DNA from: Rhodococcus_G sp042879035
Lineage (GTDB): Bacteria > Actinomycetota > Actinomycetes > Mycobacteriales > Mycobacteriaceae
DNA: 64,000 nucleotides
Direction of reading: 5' to 3'
NCBI RefSeq assembly: GCF_042879035.1
Contig: NZ_JBIAOU010000006.1
Coordinates: 124,001-188,000, forward strand
In this document: in pieces, positions 29,714 through 38,170 of the stretch
How positions within the stretch are numbered: position 1 is the first letter of the stretch
Layout: every line of letters starts with the position of its first letter
Program-made: the position numbers and the translations under genes
Notes under the pieces: model-generated
Seen by the model: only the letters and a program-made list of their open reading frames with translations
Databases searched by the model: none
Told to the model about the DNA's origin: nothing

Positions 29714-30658
29714 GTGGGACGGTACATTCTCGCGAAGTTCGGGCAGGCGCTGTTCGTGGTGTGGGCCGCGTACACGATCACCTTCGTGCTCCTCTACGTG
29801 CTGCCCTACGACACCGTGGACCTGATGTTCGACCCCGCCGAAGCGGAACTGGTCAGCGAGGCGGACAAGGCTGCGGCGCGGGTGCATTTCGGGCTCGACC
29901 AGCCACTGGTGCTGCAGTACCTCAGCCGGCTGTTGTCCGCACTGCACGGTGACTTCGGGCACTCGGCGCGGACCGGTGAGAACGTGTGGTCGATGATCCT
30001 CGCGGTGCTGCCGCAGACCGCGATCCTCGCCGCGTTCGCGCTGCTGCTGGCCGTGGTGTTCGCCTTCGTGATCGCACTCACCGCGGCCTACACCCGGAAC
30101 CGGTGGCTCTCGCAGACGATCGCGGCGCTGCCCGCGGCCGCCGTGTCGGTCCCCGTGTTCCTCGTGGGACTGGCCGTTCTGCAGGTCTTCTCGTTCCAGT
30201 TGCGGTGGTTCCCGCCGATCGGCAACGACGGGTTCGCGTCACTGGTCCTGCCCGCGGTCACCCTCGCGATACCGGTGTCCGCCCCGATCGCGCAGTTGCT
30301 GCTGAAGAACTTCGAGATCGGTTTGGGTGCACCGTACGTCACGGTGTCGGTGGCCAAGGGTGCCACCCGATTGTGGGTGCTGGTGCGCGACGTCCTGAAG
30401 AACGGCAGTCTTCCTGCCCTGACGATCGCCGGCCTGACCCTCGGCAACCTGCTCGCGGGCGCGGTCATCGTCGAGACGATCTACTCGCGGTCGGGGCTCG
30501 GACGGCTGACCGAGACGGCCGTCCGCACCCAGGACATCATGCTCGTGCAGGCCGTGGTCGTGTTCGCCGCGATCGTCTTCGTGGTGGTCAATCTCATCGT
30601 CGACATCATCTATCCGCTCCTCGATCCGCGGCTGCGTTCGCGGGTGCTGGCCGGGTAA
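29714..30658 (+). CDS. ABC transporter permease, DppB type
   Basis: A 314-aa inner-membrane permease with about six helices. The N-terminus (GRYILAKFGQALFVVWAAYTI) and the conserved family region before the EAA loop (GAPYVTVSVAKGATRLWVLVRDVL) identify the DppB/OppB group, as does the end LVDIIYPLLDPRLR. Start GTG 29714 is 4 bp after the stop of the binding protein gene, so it is coupled to it. It pairs with the next gene as the translocation channel. Confidence 0.93.
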   Translation: MGRYILAKFGQALFVVWAAYTITFVLLYVLPYDTVDLMFDPAEAELVSEADKAAARVHFGLDQPLVLQYLSRLLSALHGDFGHSARTGENVWSMILAVLPQTAILAAFALLLAVVFAFVIALTAAYTRNRWLSQTIAALPAAAVSVPVFLVGLAVLQVFSFQLRWFPPIGNDGFASLVLPAVTLAIPVSAPIAQLLLKNFEIGLGAPYVTVSVAKGATRLWVLVRDVLKNGSLPALTIAGLTLGNLLAGAVIVETIYSRSGLGRLTETAVRTQDIMLVQAVVVFAAIVFVVVNLIVDIIYPLLDPRLRSRVLAG

Positions 30659-30669
30659 GGGGGAATCTC

Positions 30670-31539
30670 GTGACCGCAACTCTCGACGCGCCCGTCGTGA
30701 CACCGCCCCTCCCGGACCGGTTCGCCGGGTCCGTCGCCCGCGCCGCCCGCCGTGCGGTCGCCAGTCCCGGGTTGGTGCTGTCCTGGCTGGTGATCGTGAC
30801 TGTCGTCCTGTGGGCGCTGGTACCGGAGTGGTTCACCTCGTACAGCCCGTACGAGGGTGACGTGGACGCCAGTTTCAGTCCGCCGAGCCTCGAGCACCTG
30901 TTCGGTACCGACCGGCTCGGCCGGGACCTGCTCGCCCGCACGATATACGGGGCGTCGACCACGTTGACCGCGACGCTGCTCGCGGTGCTCGTCGGATTCG
31001 TCGTCGGGTCCCTGGTCGGACTGCTGAGCGGATTCGTCGGCGGTCGCGCCGACGCGATCATCATGCGGTTCGTCGATGTGCTGCTTGCGATTCCCGCGCT
31101 CCTGCTCGCCATGACGGTGGTCACCGCGCTCGGCTACGGAACCCTCAACGTCGCTCTTGCCGTGGGCATCTCCGCGGTCGCCGCCTTCGCGCGGGTGATG
31201 CGCTCGGAGGTGCTCAAGGTCGCCCAGAGCGAGTACGTCGAAGCGGCGTACGGATCCGGGGCGGGCTTCCGGCGTGTCGTCGTCCGGCACGTCCTGCCGA
31301 ACTCGGTCGCGGCGGTGCTGTCACTGGCAGCACTCGAGTGCGGTGCCGCGATCCTCGCGGTCGCGGCGCTCGGGTTCCTCGGCTACGGCGCACCACCGCC
31401 GGAACCCGAATGGGGTCTGGCCGTGTCGGAGGGCCGCGACTACCTCGCGACCTACCCGTACATCTCGATCCTCCCCGGCGTCGTCATCGCCGTGGTCGTG
31501 CTCGCCACCAACCGCATCAGCAAGTCACTGGGAGACTAG
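30670..31539 (+). CDS. ABC transporter permease, DppC type
   Basis: A 289-aa permease. It has the DppC/OppC layout: an N-terminal helix (LSWLVIVTVVLWALVPEWF), a periplasmic loop with HLFGTDRLGRDLLARTIYG, about five more helices, and the EAA loop (VEAAYGSGAGFRRVVVRHVLPN). GTG 30670 is preceded by GGGGGAA and lies 11 bp after the previous stop. The ATPase gene starts 2 bp after this gene ends. Confidence 0.93.
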   Translation: MTATLDAPVVTPPLPDRFAGSVARAARRAVASPGLVLSWLVIVTVVLWALVPEWFTSYSPYEGDVDASFSPPSLEHLFGTDRLGRDLLARTIYGASTTLTATLLAVLVGFVVGSLVGLLSGFVGGRADAIIMRFVDVLLAIPALLLAMTVVTALGYGTLNVALAVGISAVAAFARVMRSEVLKVAQSEYVEAAYGSGAGFRRVVVRHVLPNSVAAVLSLAALECGAAILAVAALGFLGYGAPPPEPEWGLAVSEGRDYLATYPYISILPGVVIAVVVLATNRISKSLGD

Positions 31540-31541
31540 TC

Positions 31542-33212
31542 ATGGACCAGCAGTCAGGCAGCCCGCTCCTGCGGATCGACGACCTTCGCGTGCGCTACCG
31601 CTCCGCGCACAGTCCCGGCACCGTCGCGGTCGACGGTGTGAACCTCGCGGTGGGGCCCGGCGAGTTCGTCGCCGTCGTCGGCGAGTCGGGGTCGGGCAAG
31701 AGCACGACGATCCATGCGGCGCTGCGGCTGCTGCCGTCCTCCGCCTCGATCGAAACCGGTTCGGTGCACCTCGGCGGGCACGACGTCACCCGGTGGAAGG
31801 ACCGCCGGCTGGTGAGCCTGCGCGGGCCGTTCGTCGGGTTCGTCCCGCAGGATCCGGGAACGTCGCTCAACCCCGTCAAACGGATCGGCAAGCAGGTGCT
31901 CGAGGCGATCCGGCTGCACCGCAAGATCGAGACGGGCCCGGCGCGTGACCTTGCGCTCGAGAAGTTGCGCCTCGCCGGGCTGGGCGACGTGGAGCGCATC
32001 TTCGACCAGTTCCCCCACGAGTTGTCGGGCGGAATGAAGCAGCGGGTCCTGATCGCCATCGCCCTGGCCAGCGATCCCGCACTGCTGGTGGCGGACGAGC
32101 CGACGTCCGCTCTCGACGTGACGGTGCAGAAGGTGATCCTCGACCACCTGGCGCACCTGCGTGACACTCTGGGCCTGGGCGTGCTGCTCGTGACGCACGA
32201 CCTCGGGGTGGCGTTCGACCGGGCCGACCGGGTGGTGGTGATGCAGCACGGTCGGATCGTGGAGCAGGGCCCGACCCGGCAGGTGATCGAGAACCCCGCC
32301 CGGGAGTACACCCGTTCGCTCGTCGCGGCGGCGCCGTCGTTCCGGGACCTTCGGCTCGGCCCCTCTCCGCTCGCGGTCGAGGCCGGGGCGGGCCGACCAC
32401 GTCCCGCGGACCACCCGATCCTGGAGATCAAGGACGTCGAAAGGCATTTCCGGGTGGCCGGTTCGGGCGCCAAGGCCACGGTGTTCACCGCGGTCGACGC
32501 GGTCTCGCTCACGGTGACCGCAGGGACCACCCACGCCGTGGTGGGGGAGTCCGGTGCGGGCAAGTCCACACTCGCCCGGATCGCCGTGGGCCTGACCCGC
32601 CCCGACGCGGGTGAGGTCTGGTTCGACGGGACCGAGATCGGCGGTCTGTCCTCGCGTGGCCTGCGGCCGGTGCGACGGAAGGTGCAGCTGGTCCGGCAGA
32701 ATCCGTACGCCTCACTCGACCCGAAGTTCACGGTCGAACAGATCGTGTCCGAACCGCTCGCCGCATTCGGAATCGTGGACGGTCGTGCCCGTCGCCGTGC
32801 CCGGGTCGTCGAGCTGCTCGACGCCGTGGCCCTCGACGCCGGTCACCTGCACCGCAGGCCGGCCGAACTGTCCGGGGGCCAGCGCCAACGTGTCGCGATC
32901 GCCCGTGCCCTGGCGGCGGACCCGGCCCTGGTCGTCCTCGACGAGGCGGTGTCGGCCCTCGACGTCTCGGTGCAGGCACAGATTCTGCAGCTGCTCGTCG
33001 ACCTGCAGGCGGAACTGGGCCTGACCTACCTGTTCGTCACCCACGATCTCGGTGTGGTCCGTCTGGTCGCCGACGACGTCACCGTCATGCGGGCGGGGCG
33101 GGTGATCGAAACCGGACCGGTCGCGGACATCTTCGCCGCGCCCCGCGACGAGTACACCCGCAATCTGCTCGACGCGGTTCCCGGGGAGAACCGCAGCCTC
33201 GCGACGGTGTGA
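31542..33212 (+). CDS. ABC transporter dual ATP-binding protein (DppD-DppF fusion)
   Basis: A 556-aa ATPase with two nucleotide-binding domains on one chain, replacing the separate DppD and DppF. Domain 1 (about 5-260): GESGSGKST, LSGGMKQRVLIAIALA, LLVADEPTSALD. Domain 2 (about 290-550): GESGAGKST, LSGGQRQRVAIARAL, LVVLDEAVSALD. Both sites look competent, including H-loop His residues (LLVTHDLG, LFVTHDLG). ATG 31542 is 2 bp after the permease stop. It completes the importer operon, which ends at the strong hairpin at 33286-33317. Confidence 0.94.
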   Translation: MDQQSGSPLLRIDDLRVRYRSAHSPGTVAVDGVNLAVGPGEFVAVVGESGSGKSTTIHAALRLLPSSASIETGSVHLGGHDVTRWKDRRLVSLRGPFVGFVPQDPGTSLNPVKRIGKQVLEAIRLHRKIETGPARDLALEKLRLAGLGDVERIFDQFPHELSGGMKQRVLIAIALASDPALLVADEPTSALDVTVQKVILDHLAHLRDTLGLGVLLVTHDLGVAFDRADRVVVMQHGRIVEQGPTRQVIENPAREYTRSLVAAAPSFRDLRLGPSPLAVEAGAGRPRPADHPILEIKDVERHFRVAGSGAKATVFTAVDAVSLTVTAGTTHAVVGESGAGKSTLARIAVGLTRPDAGEVWFDGTEIGGLSSRGLRPVRRKVQLVRQNPYASLDPKFTVEQIVSEPLAAFGIVDGRARRRARVVELLDAVALDAGHLHRRPAELSGGQRQRVAIARALAADPALVVLDEAVSALDVSVQAQILQLLVDLQAELGLTYLFVTHDLGVVRLVADDVTVMRAGRVIETGPVADIFAAPRDEYTRNLLDAVPGENRSLATV

Positions 33213-33231
33213 AGCTCCCGCCGCCTCGCCA

Positions 33232-33246
33232 GAATCGCGGTGATCG
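33232..33246 (+). promoter_or_regulatory. Weak copy of the island motif before the LysR gene
   Basis: GAATCGCGGTGATCG and its flank match the copy at 55896 at 18 of 24 positions over a slightly longer stretch, but the CGTAG core is broken. It is 120 bp upstream of the LysR start. Confidence 0.25.
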
Positions 33247-33285
33247 CAATGGTGGGCGCGGTGGAGGGTGGCGGGAAGAATCGGT

Positions 33286-33317
33286 GGTGGCCACCCGGGG
33301 TCGTCCGGGTGGCCACC
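33286..33317 (+). terminator. Perfect 13-bp hairpin terminator of the importer operon
   Basis: Arms 33286-33298 (ggtggccacccgg) and 33305-33317 pair perfectly around a 6-nt loop, between the dual ATPase gene and the LysR gene. It should separate the importer operon from the regulator. Confidence 0.85.
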
Positions 33318-33365
33318 CGAACGGCCCCGTCCGGCCGGTTCGCCACCGAGCATCGAGGTCTGCCT

Positions 33366-34271
33366 GTGTACGACATACGACGGTTGGTGTTGCTCCGTGA
33401 CCTCGCCGAGCACACGACGATGACGGCTGTGTCCGAGTTGCACGGAATCACGACATCGGCGGTCTCGCAGCAACTTCGGATTCTCGAGGAAGAGGTGGGT
33501 GCCGTCCTGACCCGCCGGGAGGGTCGGGTTCTGCGCCTCACCCACGCCGGGAGGGTCCTTGTCGATCACACCGCGAGGGTCGTTGCGGCGCTGGAGGAAG
33601 CGGAATCCGCGGTGGCCGCGACCGGGGAGTCCGTGACCGGGGTGCTCACGCTCGCGACCTTCCAGACCGCGCTCACCCGAGTCGCATTGCCCGTCGTGGC
33701 GCGCCTGCGGCGGGAACACCAGGACCTGCGGGTGCGGGTGGTCGACGCGATGCCGGTGAACTCGGTGCCGGCCGTGCGCCAGCAGGAGGTCGATCTCGCG
33801 ATCACCTACAACTACTCGTTCCGTGCCCGCGACCTGCCGACGGGCTTGTCGTCGGAGTACCTCTTCGACGATCCGCTCGTGCTGTTGGCTCCGGCCCCGC
33901 TGCGGGAGGAGATCCGGCAGCACGGACTGTCGGCCGCATCGGACGTCGACTGGATTGCCGCGGCCGACGGTGCGCCCTCGGTGGCGTCCGTCATGTTCGC
34001 TTGCCGCCAAGCAGGTTTCACGCCGCGCATCGAGCACCGTTGTGGCACGTTCACCGGTATGGCCGAGATGGTCGACGCCGGGTTCGGTGTCGCCGTGGTT
34101 CCCGAGATGGTCGTGTCCGACGCGCATCGGCACCTCGTCACCGGCCCGGTTGCCAACGGCGCCAGGCAGATCGGTGTCACATACCGGCAGGCGTCGCTCG
34201 AGCGGCCTGCTGTCGCTTCGGCGATCCGGGCACTGCGCATGGTCGCCGCGCCCCTGCGTCTGGTCTCGTGA
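33366..34271 (+). CDS. LysR-type transcriptional regulator
   Basis: A 301-aa regulator with an N-terminal winged HTH (about 1-62; VLLRDLAEHTTMTAVSELHG, SAVSQQLRILEEEVGAVL) and a C-terminal effector-binding domain (VTGVLTLATFQTALTRVALP onward). The start GTG 33366 has GAGG seven nt upstream and puts the HTH at the N-terminus as usual; the open frame runs back to 33240, but that stretch crosses the terminator. It lies between the importer operon and the monooxygenase operon, so it is the obvious candidate to control the sulfur island, in the manner of CysB/Cbl in enterobacteria. The effector is unknown. Confidence 0.9.
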   Translation: MYDIRRLVLLRDLAEHTTMTAVSELHGITTSAVSQQLRILEEEVGAVLTRREGRVLRLTHAGRVLVDHTARVVAALEEAESAVAATGESVTGVLTLATFQTALTRVALPVVARLRREHQDLRVRVVDAMPVNSVPAVRQQEVDLAITYNYSFRARDLPTGLSSEYLFDDPLVLLAPAPLREEIRQHGLSAASDVDWIAAADGAPSVASVMFACRQAGFTPRIEHRCGTFTGMAEMVDAGFGVAVVPEMVVSDAHRHLVTGPVANGARQIGVTYRQASLERPAVASAIRALRMVAAPLRLVS

Positions 34272-34299
34272 AGGGGCCGATCTCGAACATATGCTTAAC

Positions 34300-34313
34300 G
34301 ATTCTCGTAGCCG
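34300..34313 (+). promoter_or_regulatory. Island promoter motif copy B
   Basis: GATTCTCGTAGCCG, 142 bp upstream of the first LLM monooxygenase gene and 29 bp after the LysR stop. It shares 11 of 14 positions with copy A, and TTGTTC follows at about the same distance in both. Confidence 0.5.
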
Positions 34314-34454
34314 CAGTGCCTTGTTCGCCACCTCCGGATGTTCGAGACTGAGATGAAGTGTGAATTGTTCTCGGACTCAGGCGAACACGCGTGACGTCCG
34401 TCCTCGAGTGCGGCCCGCTGCAGCAGGCCGACCGTTACCGTCGGATTGGTGGCC

Positions 34455-35801
34455 ATGAGTTCCTCCCTGCACCTGAACATTTCCCTACTCACGCCGGGTC
34501 ACTTCCGCGGCTCGTGGAGGGTGGCAGGCAACAGCCCCGGCGACTTCGTCGACCCCGCGCACTTTCGGCGCCTGATCCGGATCGCCGAACGCGGGCACCT
34601 CGACGCGGTGTTCGTCGGTGACAGCCCGGCACTGTCCGGGGACATCGCGCACGCGCCCCAGCTGGGACTGGACCCCGTCGTCATGCTCGCCGACGCCGCG
34701 GCGGGCACCGAGCACATCGGGGTGATCGCGACCGGCTCGTCGACCTACAACGATCCGTACAACCTCGCCCGGCGCTACCTCTCGCTCGACCACCTCACCC
34801 GGGGTCGGGCCGGCTGGAACGTGGTGACCACACAGCTTCCCTCCGCCTCCGCCAACTTCGGGTACGCGGAGCCCCCGGAGAAGACGGAGCGGTACCGGCG
34901 TGCGGACGAGTTCGTCGAGGTCGTCACCGCACTGTGGAACGGGTGGGACACCGACGCCGTGGTCGGCGACGCGGCCTCGGGGCGGTTCGCCGATCCGGGC
35001 CGGATCCGCGGCCCCCGCCACCACGGCGAGTGGTTCTCCGTCGAGGGACCGCTGCCGCTGCCGCGTTCACCACAGGGCAGGCCGTTGCTGGTGCAGGCCG
35101 GGGCGTCCGAGGGCGGGCTGGCCCTGGCGGGCAAGTACGCCGATCTCGTGTTCTCGGCGGCGCAGACCGTCGACGTCGCCCGGACACTGCGTGAGGACAT
35201 CCGAGCTCGCGCGGCAGCGCACGGGCGCGATCCCGACCGGGTGAAGATCTCGACCGGCCTGATCACCGTCGTCGGAGGCACCGAGGAGGAGGCGCGGCGT
35301 CGCGAAGTGGAACTACGCGAGACCATTCCGCTCGAACCCGCGCTTCGGCAGCTGGCCGCGCAACTCGGGTTCGACGAGAACGCACTCGAGCTCGACACCG
35401 TCCTGCGCGCCGGAGACCTCCCACAACCGGCCTCGGGGGCACCGCGGTCGGCCGGCTTCTCGGCCAGCACACACGCACTGCTGGCCGAGAAGCCGCATAC
35501 CGCACGCGAGCTCATCCACCGGTTCGCCGGTGGCGCCGGCCACCAGCTCGCGGTGGGAACGGGTGAGCAGATCGCGGACCGCATCGAAGCCTGGTTCCGC
35601 AGCGGTGCCACCGACGGATTCACGATCATGCCGGGTGAGGTCGGTTCGGGTCTCGAGGCCTTCGTCGAGCAGGTCGTGCCCCACCTGGTCGCCCGCGGGC
35701 TCTTCCGCGACGAGTACACCCACCGCACCCTGCGCGGCAACCTGGGTCTCGAGCTGGCCGGGACCGAGGACCACGCGGATCTCGACATCACCGTCGGCTG
35801 A
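34455..35801 (+). CDS. LLM flavin-dependent monooxygenase 1 (NtaA/SnaA/DszA family)
   Basis: A 448-aa TIM-barrel FMNH2-dependent monooxygenase. Members attack C-S or C-N bonds using reduced flavin supplied by a separate reductase. The family blocks are clear: HFRRLIRIAERGHLDAVFVGD, GSSTYNDPYNLARRYLSLDH, the hallmark GRAGWNVVTT, RYRRADEFVEVVTALW, SPQGRPLLVQAGASE and FVEQVVPHLVARGLF. ATG 34455 was chosen; GTG 34449 is possible, and neither has a strong Shine-Dalgarno. First gene of a dense monooxygenase operon that runs to at least 43.2 kb. The substrate is not known; the context favours an organosulfur compound. Confidence 0.9.
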   Translation: MSSSLHLNISLLTPGHFRGSWRVAGNSPGDFVDPAHFRRLIRIAERGHLDAVFVGDSPALSGDIAHAPQLGLDPVVMLADAAAGTEHIGVIATGSSTYNDPYNLARRYLSLDHLTRGRAGWNVVTTQLPSASANFGYAEPPEKTERYRRADEFVEVVTALWNGWDTDAVVGDAASGRFADPGRIRGPRHHGEWFSVEGPLPLPRSPQGRPLLVQAGASEGGLALAGKYADLVFSAAQTVDVARTLREDIRARAAAHGRDPDRVKISTGLITVVGGTEEEARRREVELRETIPLEPALRQLAAQLGFDENALELDTVLRAGDLPQPASGAPRSAGFSASTHALLAEKPHTARELIHRFAGGAGHQLAVGTGEQIADRIEAWFRSGATDGFTIMPGEVGSGLEAFVEQVVPHLVARGLFRDEYTHRTLRGNLGLELAGTEDHADLDITVG

Positions 35802-35828
35802 CCGGACTGCCGCGAAAGGACACCTGAC

Positions 35829-37004
35829 ATGACTGCCGGACTGAGCGCGCCCGCACGCCCCGTTCTGGACGAGGCGCGGTTCGAGGAAACGTTGGCCTTC
35901 GTCGCGTCCCGCGCCGAGTACCACGACCTCACCGGAGAATTCCCGTTCGACTCGTTCGACGCCCTGCGCCGGATCGGTGCGCCCGCGCTGACCGTGCCGG
36001 TCGAGTACGGCGGCGGTGGCGCCGGGATCGCCGAGGCCGTCGAGGTGATCGAGCGGATCGGAGCCGCCGACCCGTCGGTCGGCCTGATCCTGCAGTGGAA
36101 CTACACCAATCACCTGGCGCTGCAACACCCGGACAGCCCGTGGCCGGACGAGTTGAAGGCCGAGGTCTTCCGGACCGCGGTCACCGAAGGGGCACTGATC
36201 AACGGGCTGGCCGTCGAGCGGGAGCTGGGCAGCCTGTCGCGGGGCGGGGTTCCCGCGACCACGGCGACCCGGCTCGCGGACGGCAGCTGGCGGATCGACG
36301 GTGAGAAGGCCTACGCCACCGGCATTTCCGGCCTGCGCTGGTTCACCGTCACCGCGACCACCGCGGAGCCGTCGCCCCGGGTCGCGACGTTCCTGTTCGA
36401 GCGCGACACTCCGGGATGGCGGGTGGAACGGACCTGGGACCACCTCGGCCTGCGGGCGTCCGACACCCAGACAGTGGTGTTCGAGAACGCTCGCATCCCG
36501 CACGCGCGGCTGGTCGACGTCCGGGATCCGGGCGGGAAGCCGCGGGGTGCGGGCAGGGTGGCGCTGCCGCTGCTGTTGGCCGCCAACTACAACGGGGTCG
36601 CGGTCGCGACCCGCGACTGGCTCGTCCGATACCTGCACACGCGGGTGCCCACGGCGCTCGGAGCGTCCCTGGCGACGGTGCCCCGATTCCACGATCGGGT
36701 CGGCGAGATCGAGGCGCAGCTGCAGACCAGCCGGGCAGTGCTCCGCCAGGCCGTCGCAACGGTCGAATCGGGGGGACCGCTGCCGGGACTCGCCAAGCAC
36801 GTCGCGACCACCACGGCGATCAGGATCACCGAGTCGGCCCTGGACCTGACCGGCAATCCCGGGTTGTCCCGCAGCCGCCCGCTCGAACGTCACCACCGCA
36901 ACGCGATGGTCGGCCGGATCCACACCCCGCAGAGCGACCTCCTGCTCGCGAACCTCGGGAAGGCTGCACTGGCCGAGGGCGCCCCCGAGGGGGTGCCCGC
37001 TTGA
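35829..37004 (+). CDS. Acyl-CoA-dehydrogenase-fold monooxygenase 1 (DszC/SfnB type)
   Basis: A 391-aa flavoprotein with the acyl-CoA dehydrogenase fold. Its end, around LTGNPGLSRSRPLERHHRNA, replaces the usual dehydrogenase catalytic-Glu region and resembles DszC/SfnB-like flavin monooxygenases that oxygenate sulfur compounds. ATG 35829 follows AAAGGACACC. It lies 27 bp after LLM 1, and its stop overlaps the TTG start of LLM 2, so all are in one operon. It needs FMNH2 from a reductase; none is evident nearby. Confidence 0.85.
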   Translation: MTAGLSAPARPVLDEARFEETLAFVASRAEYHDLTGEFPFDSFDALRRIGAPALTVPVEYGGGGAGIAEAVEVIERIGAADPSVGLILQWNYTNHLALQHPDSPWPDELKAEVFRTAVTEGALINGLAVERELGSLSRGGVPATTATRLADGSWRIDGEKAYATGISGLRWFTVTATTAEPSPRVATFLFERDTPGWRVERTWDHLGLRASDTQTVVFENARIPHARLVDVRDPGGKPRGAGRVALPLLLAANYNGVAVATRDWLVRYLHTRVPTALGASLATVPRFHDRVGEIEAQLQTSRAVLRQAVATVESGGPLPGLAKHVATTTAIRITESALDLTGNPGLSRSRPLERHHRNAMVGRIHTPQSDLLLANLGKAALAEGAPEGVPA

Positions 37005-38170
37005 GCAGGCAGGTGCACCTGGCGGTCAACATTCTGGGCGCCGGCGTGTTCGGCGGATCGTGGCGGTTCCCCGGCACCGATCCGGAGGCGAGTTTCCGGC
37101 TCGATCACTACCTCGACATCGCCCGGAAGGCGGAGGCGGCGAAGTTCGACGCGATCTTCCTGGCCGACGGCCCGGCGGTCGCCGACGACGTGAGGTACCG
37201 GCCGTTCAACAGTCTCGAACCGTCGGTGGTGCTCGCCGCGGTCGCCGCCGCGACCACCGCCATCGGACTGATCGGCACGCTGTCGTCGAGTTACAACGAT
37301 CCGTACGACGTCGCGCGCAGATTCGCCACGCTCGACCACCTGAGCGGGGGTCGCTCGGGGTGGAACGTGGTGACCACCGCGGGTCGAAGTGCGGCGCGCA
37401 ACTTCGGATTCGACGACGCCCCCGACCACGCGGTGCGCTACGCGCGGGCCGCCGAGTTCGTCGAGGTGGTGCGCAAGCTCTGGAACAGCTGGGAACCGGA
37501 CGCGCTGGTGGGCGACAAGGGCAGCCGGCGGTTCGCCGACACCGGCAAGATCCACCGCACCGATCACCACGGGCCCCACCTGGACGTCGCGGGGCCGCTG
37601 AACGTGCCGCGATCACCGCAGGGTGAGCCGGTGATCGTCCAGGCGGGTGCGTCGACGGACGGGCGAGCGCTGGCCGCGCACGTCGGGGAGGTCGTCTTCA
37701 CGGCCGCACGGACGGAGGAGGAAGCGGGGGAGTACTACCGGGACGTGAAGGCGCGGGCCGACGGACTCGGACGCAGTGCCGACGGCGTCGTCATCCTTCC
37801 CGGGCTCTCGACAGTGATCGGCAGCACCGAGGCGGAGGCCCGCCGCCGCCGCGACCTGCTCGCCGAACTGGTCCCCCCGGAGCTCGACAGCGGTGCCGGA
37901 CACCGGATCGTGACGGGCACACCCGAGCAGATCGCCGACGCGATCGTCGACTGGGTCGACAAGGGTGTCGCCGACGGATTCAACCTGATGCCGGACGTAC
38001 TGCCCGGGGGCTTCGACGACTTCACCGAGCACGTGGTCCCGATCCTGCAGCGGCGCGGCCGATTCCGCACCGAGTACCGGAGCACGACCTTGCGGGGCCA
38101 CCTCGGTCTCGCCGTTCCCTCGCACAGCGTGCCCGCCGGCCGCGATGCGGGGCAGCGGGTGGTGGCGTGA
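37001..38170 (+). CDS. LLM flavin-dependent monooxygenase 2
   Basis: A 389-aa member of the same LLM family, slightly short because the region after residue 290 is trimmed (LLAELVPPELDSGAGHRIVTG). It has GSWRFPGTDPEASFRLDHYL, GTLSSSYNDPYDVARRFATL, GRSGWNVVTT and SPQGEPVIVQAGAST. The TTG at 37001 overlaps the previous stop (TTGA) and has GAGGGGG at good distance; GTG 37013 is the alternative. The stop overlaps the next gene as TGATG. Confidence 0.88.
   Translation: MSRQVHLAVNILGAGVFGGSWRFPGTDPEASFRLDHYLDIARKAEAAKFDAIFLADGPAVADDVRYRPFNSLEPSVVLAAVAAATTAIGLIGTLSSSYNDPYDVARRFATLDHLSGGRSGWNVVTTAGRSAARNFGFDDAPDHAVRYARAAEFVEVVRKLWNSWEPDALVGDKGSRRFADTGKIHRTDHHGPHLDVAGPLNVPRSPQGEPVIVQAGASTDGRALAAHVGEVVFTAARTEEEAGEYYRDVKARADGLGRSADGVVILPGLSTVIGSTEAEARRRRDLLAELVPPELDSGAGHRIVTGTPEQIADAIVDWVDKGVADGFNLMPDVLPGGFDDFTEHVVPILQRRGRFRTEYRSTTLRGHLGLAVPSHSVPAGRDAGQRVVA

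Noticed and set aside
34353..34394. Short ORF MKCELFSDSGEHA upstream of LLM 1 as a second cysteine leader
   Set aside because: Only one Cys codon and no clear Shine-Dalgarno, so nothing marks it as an attenuator.
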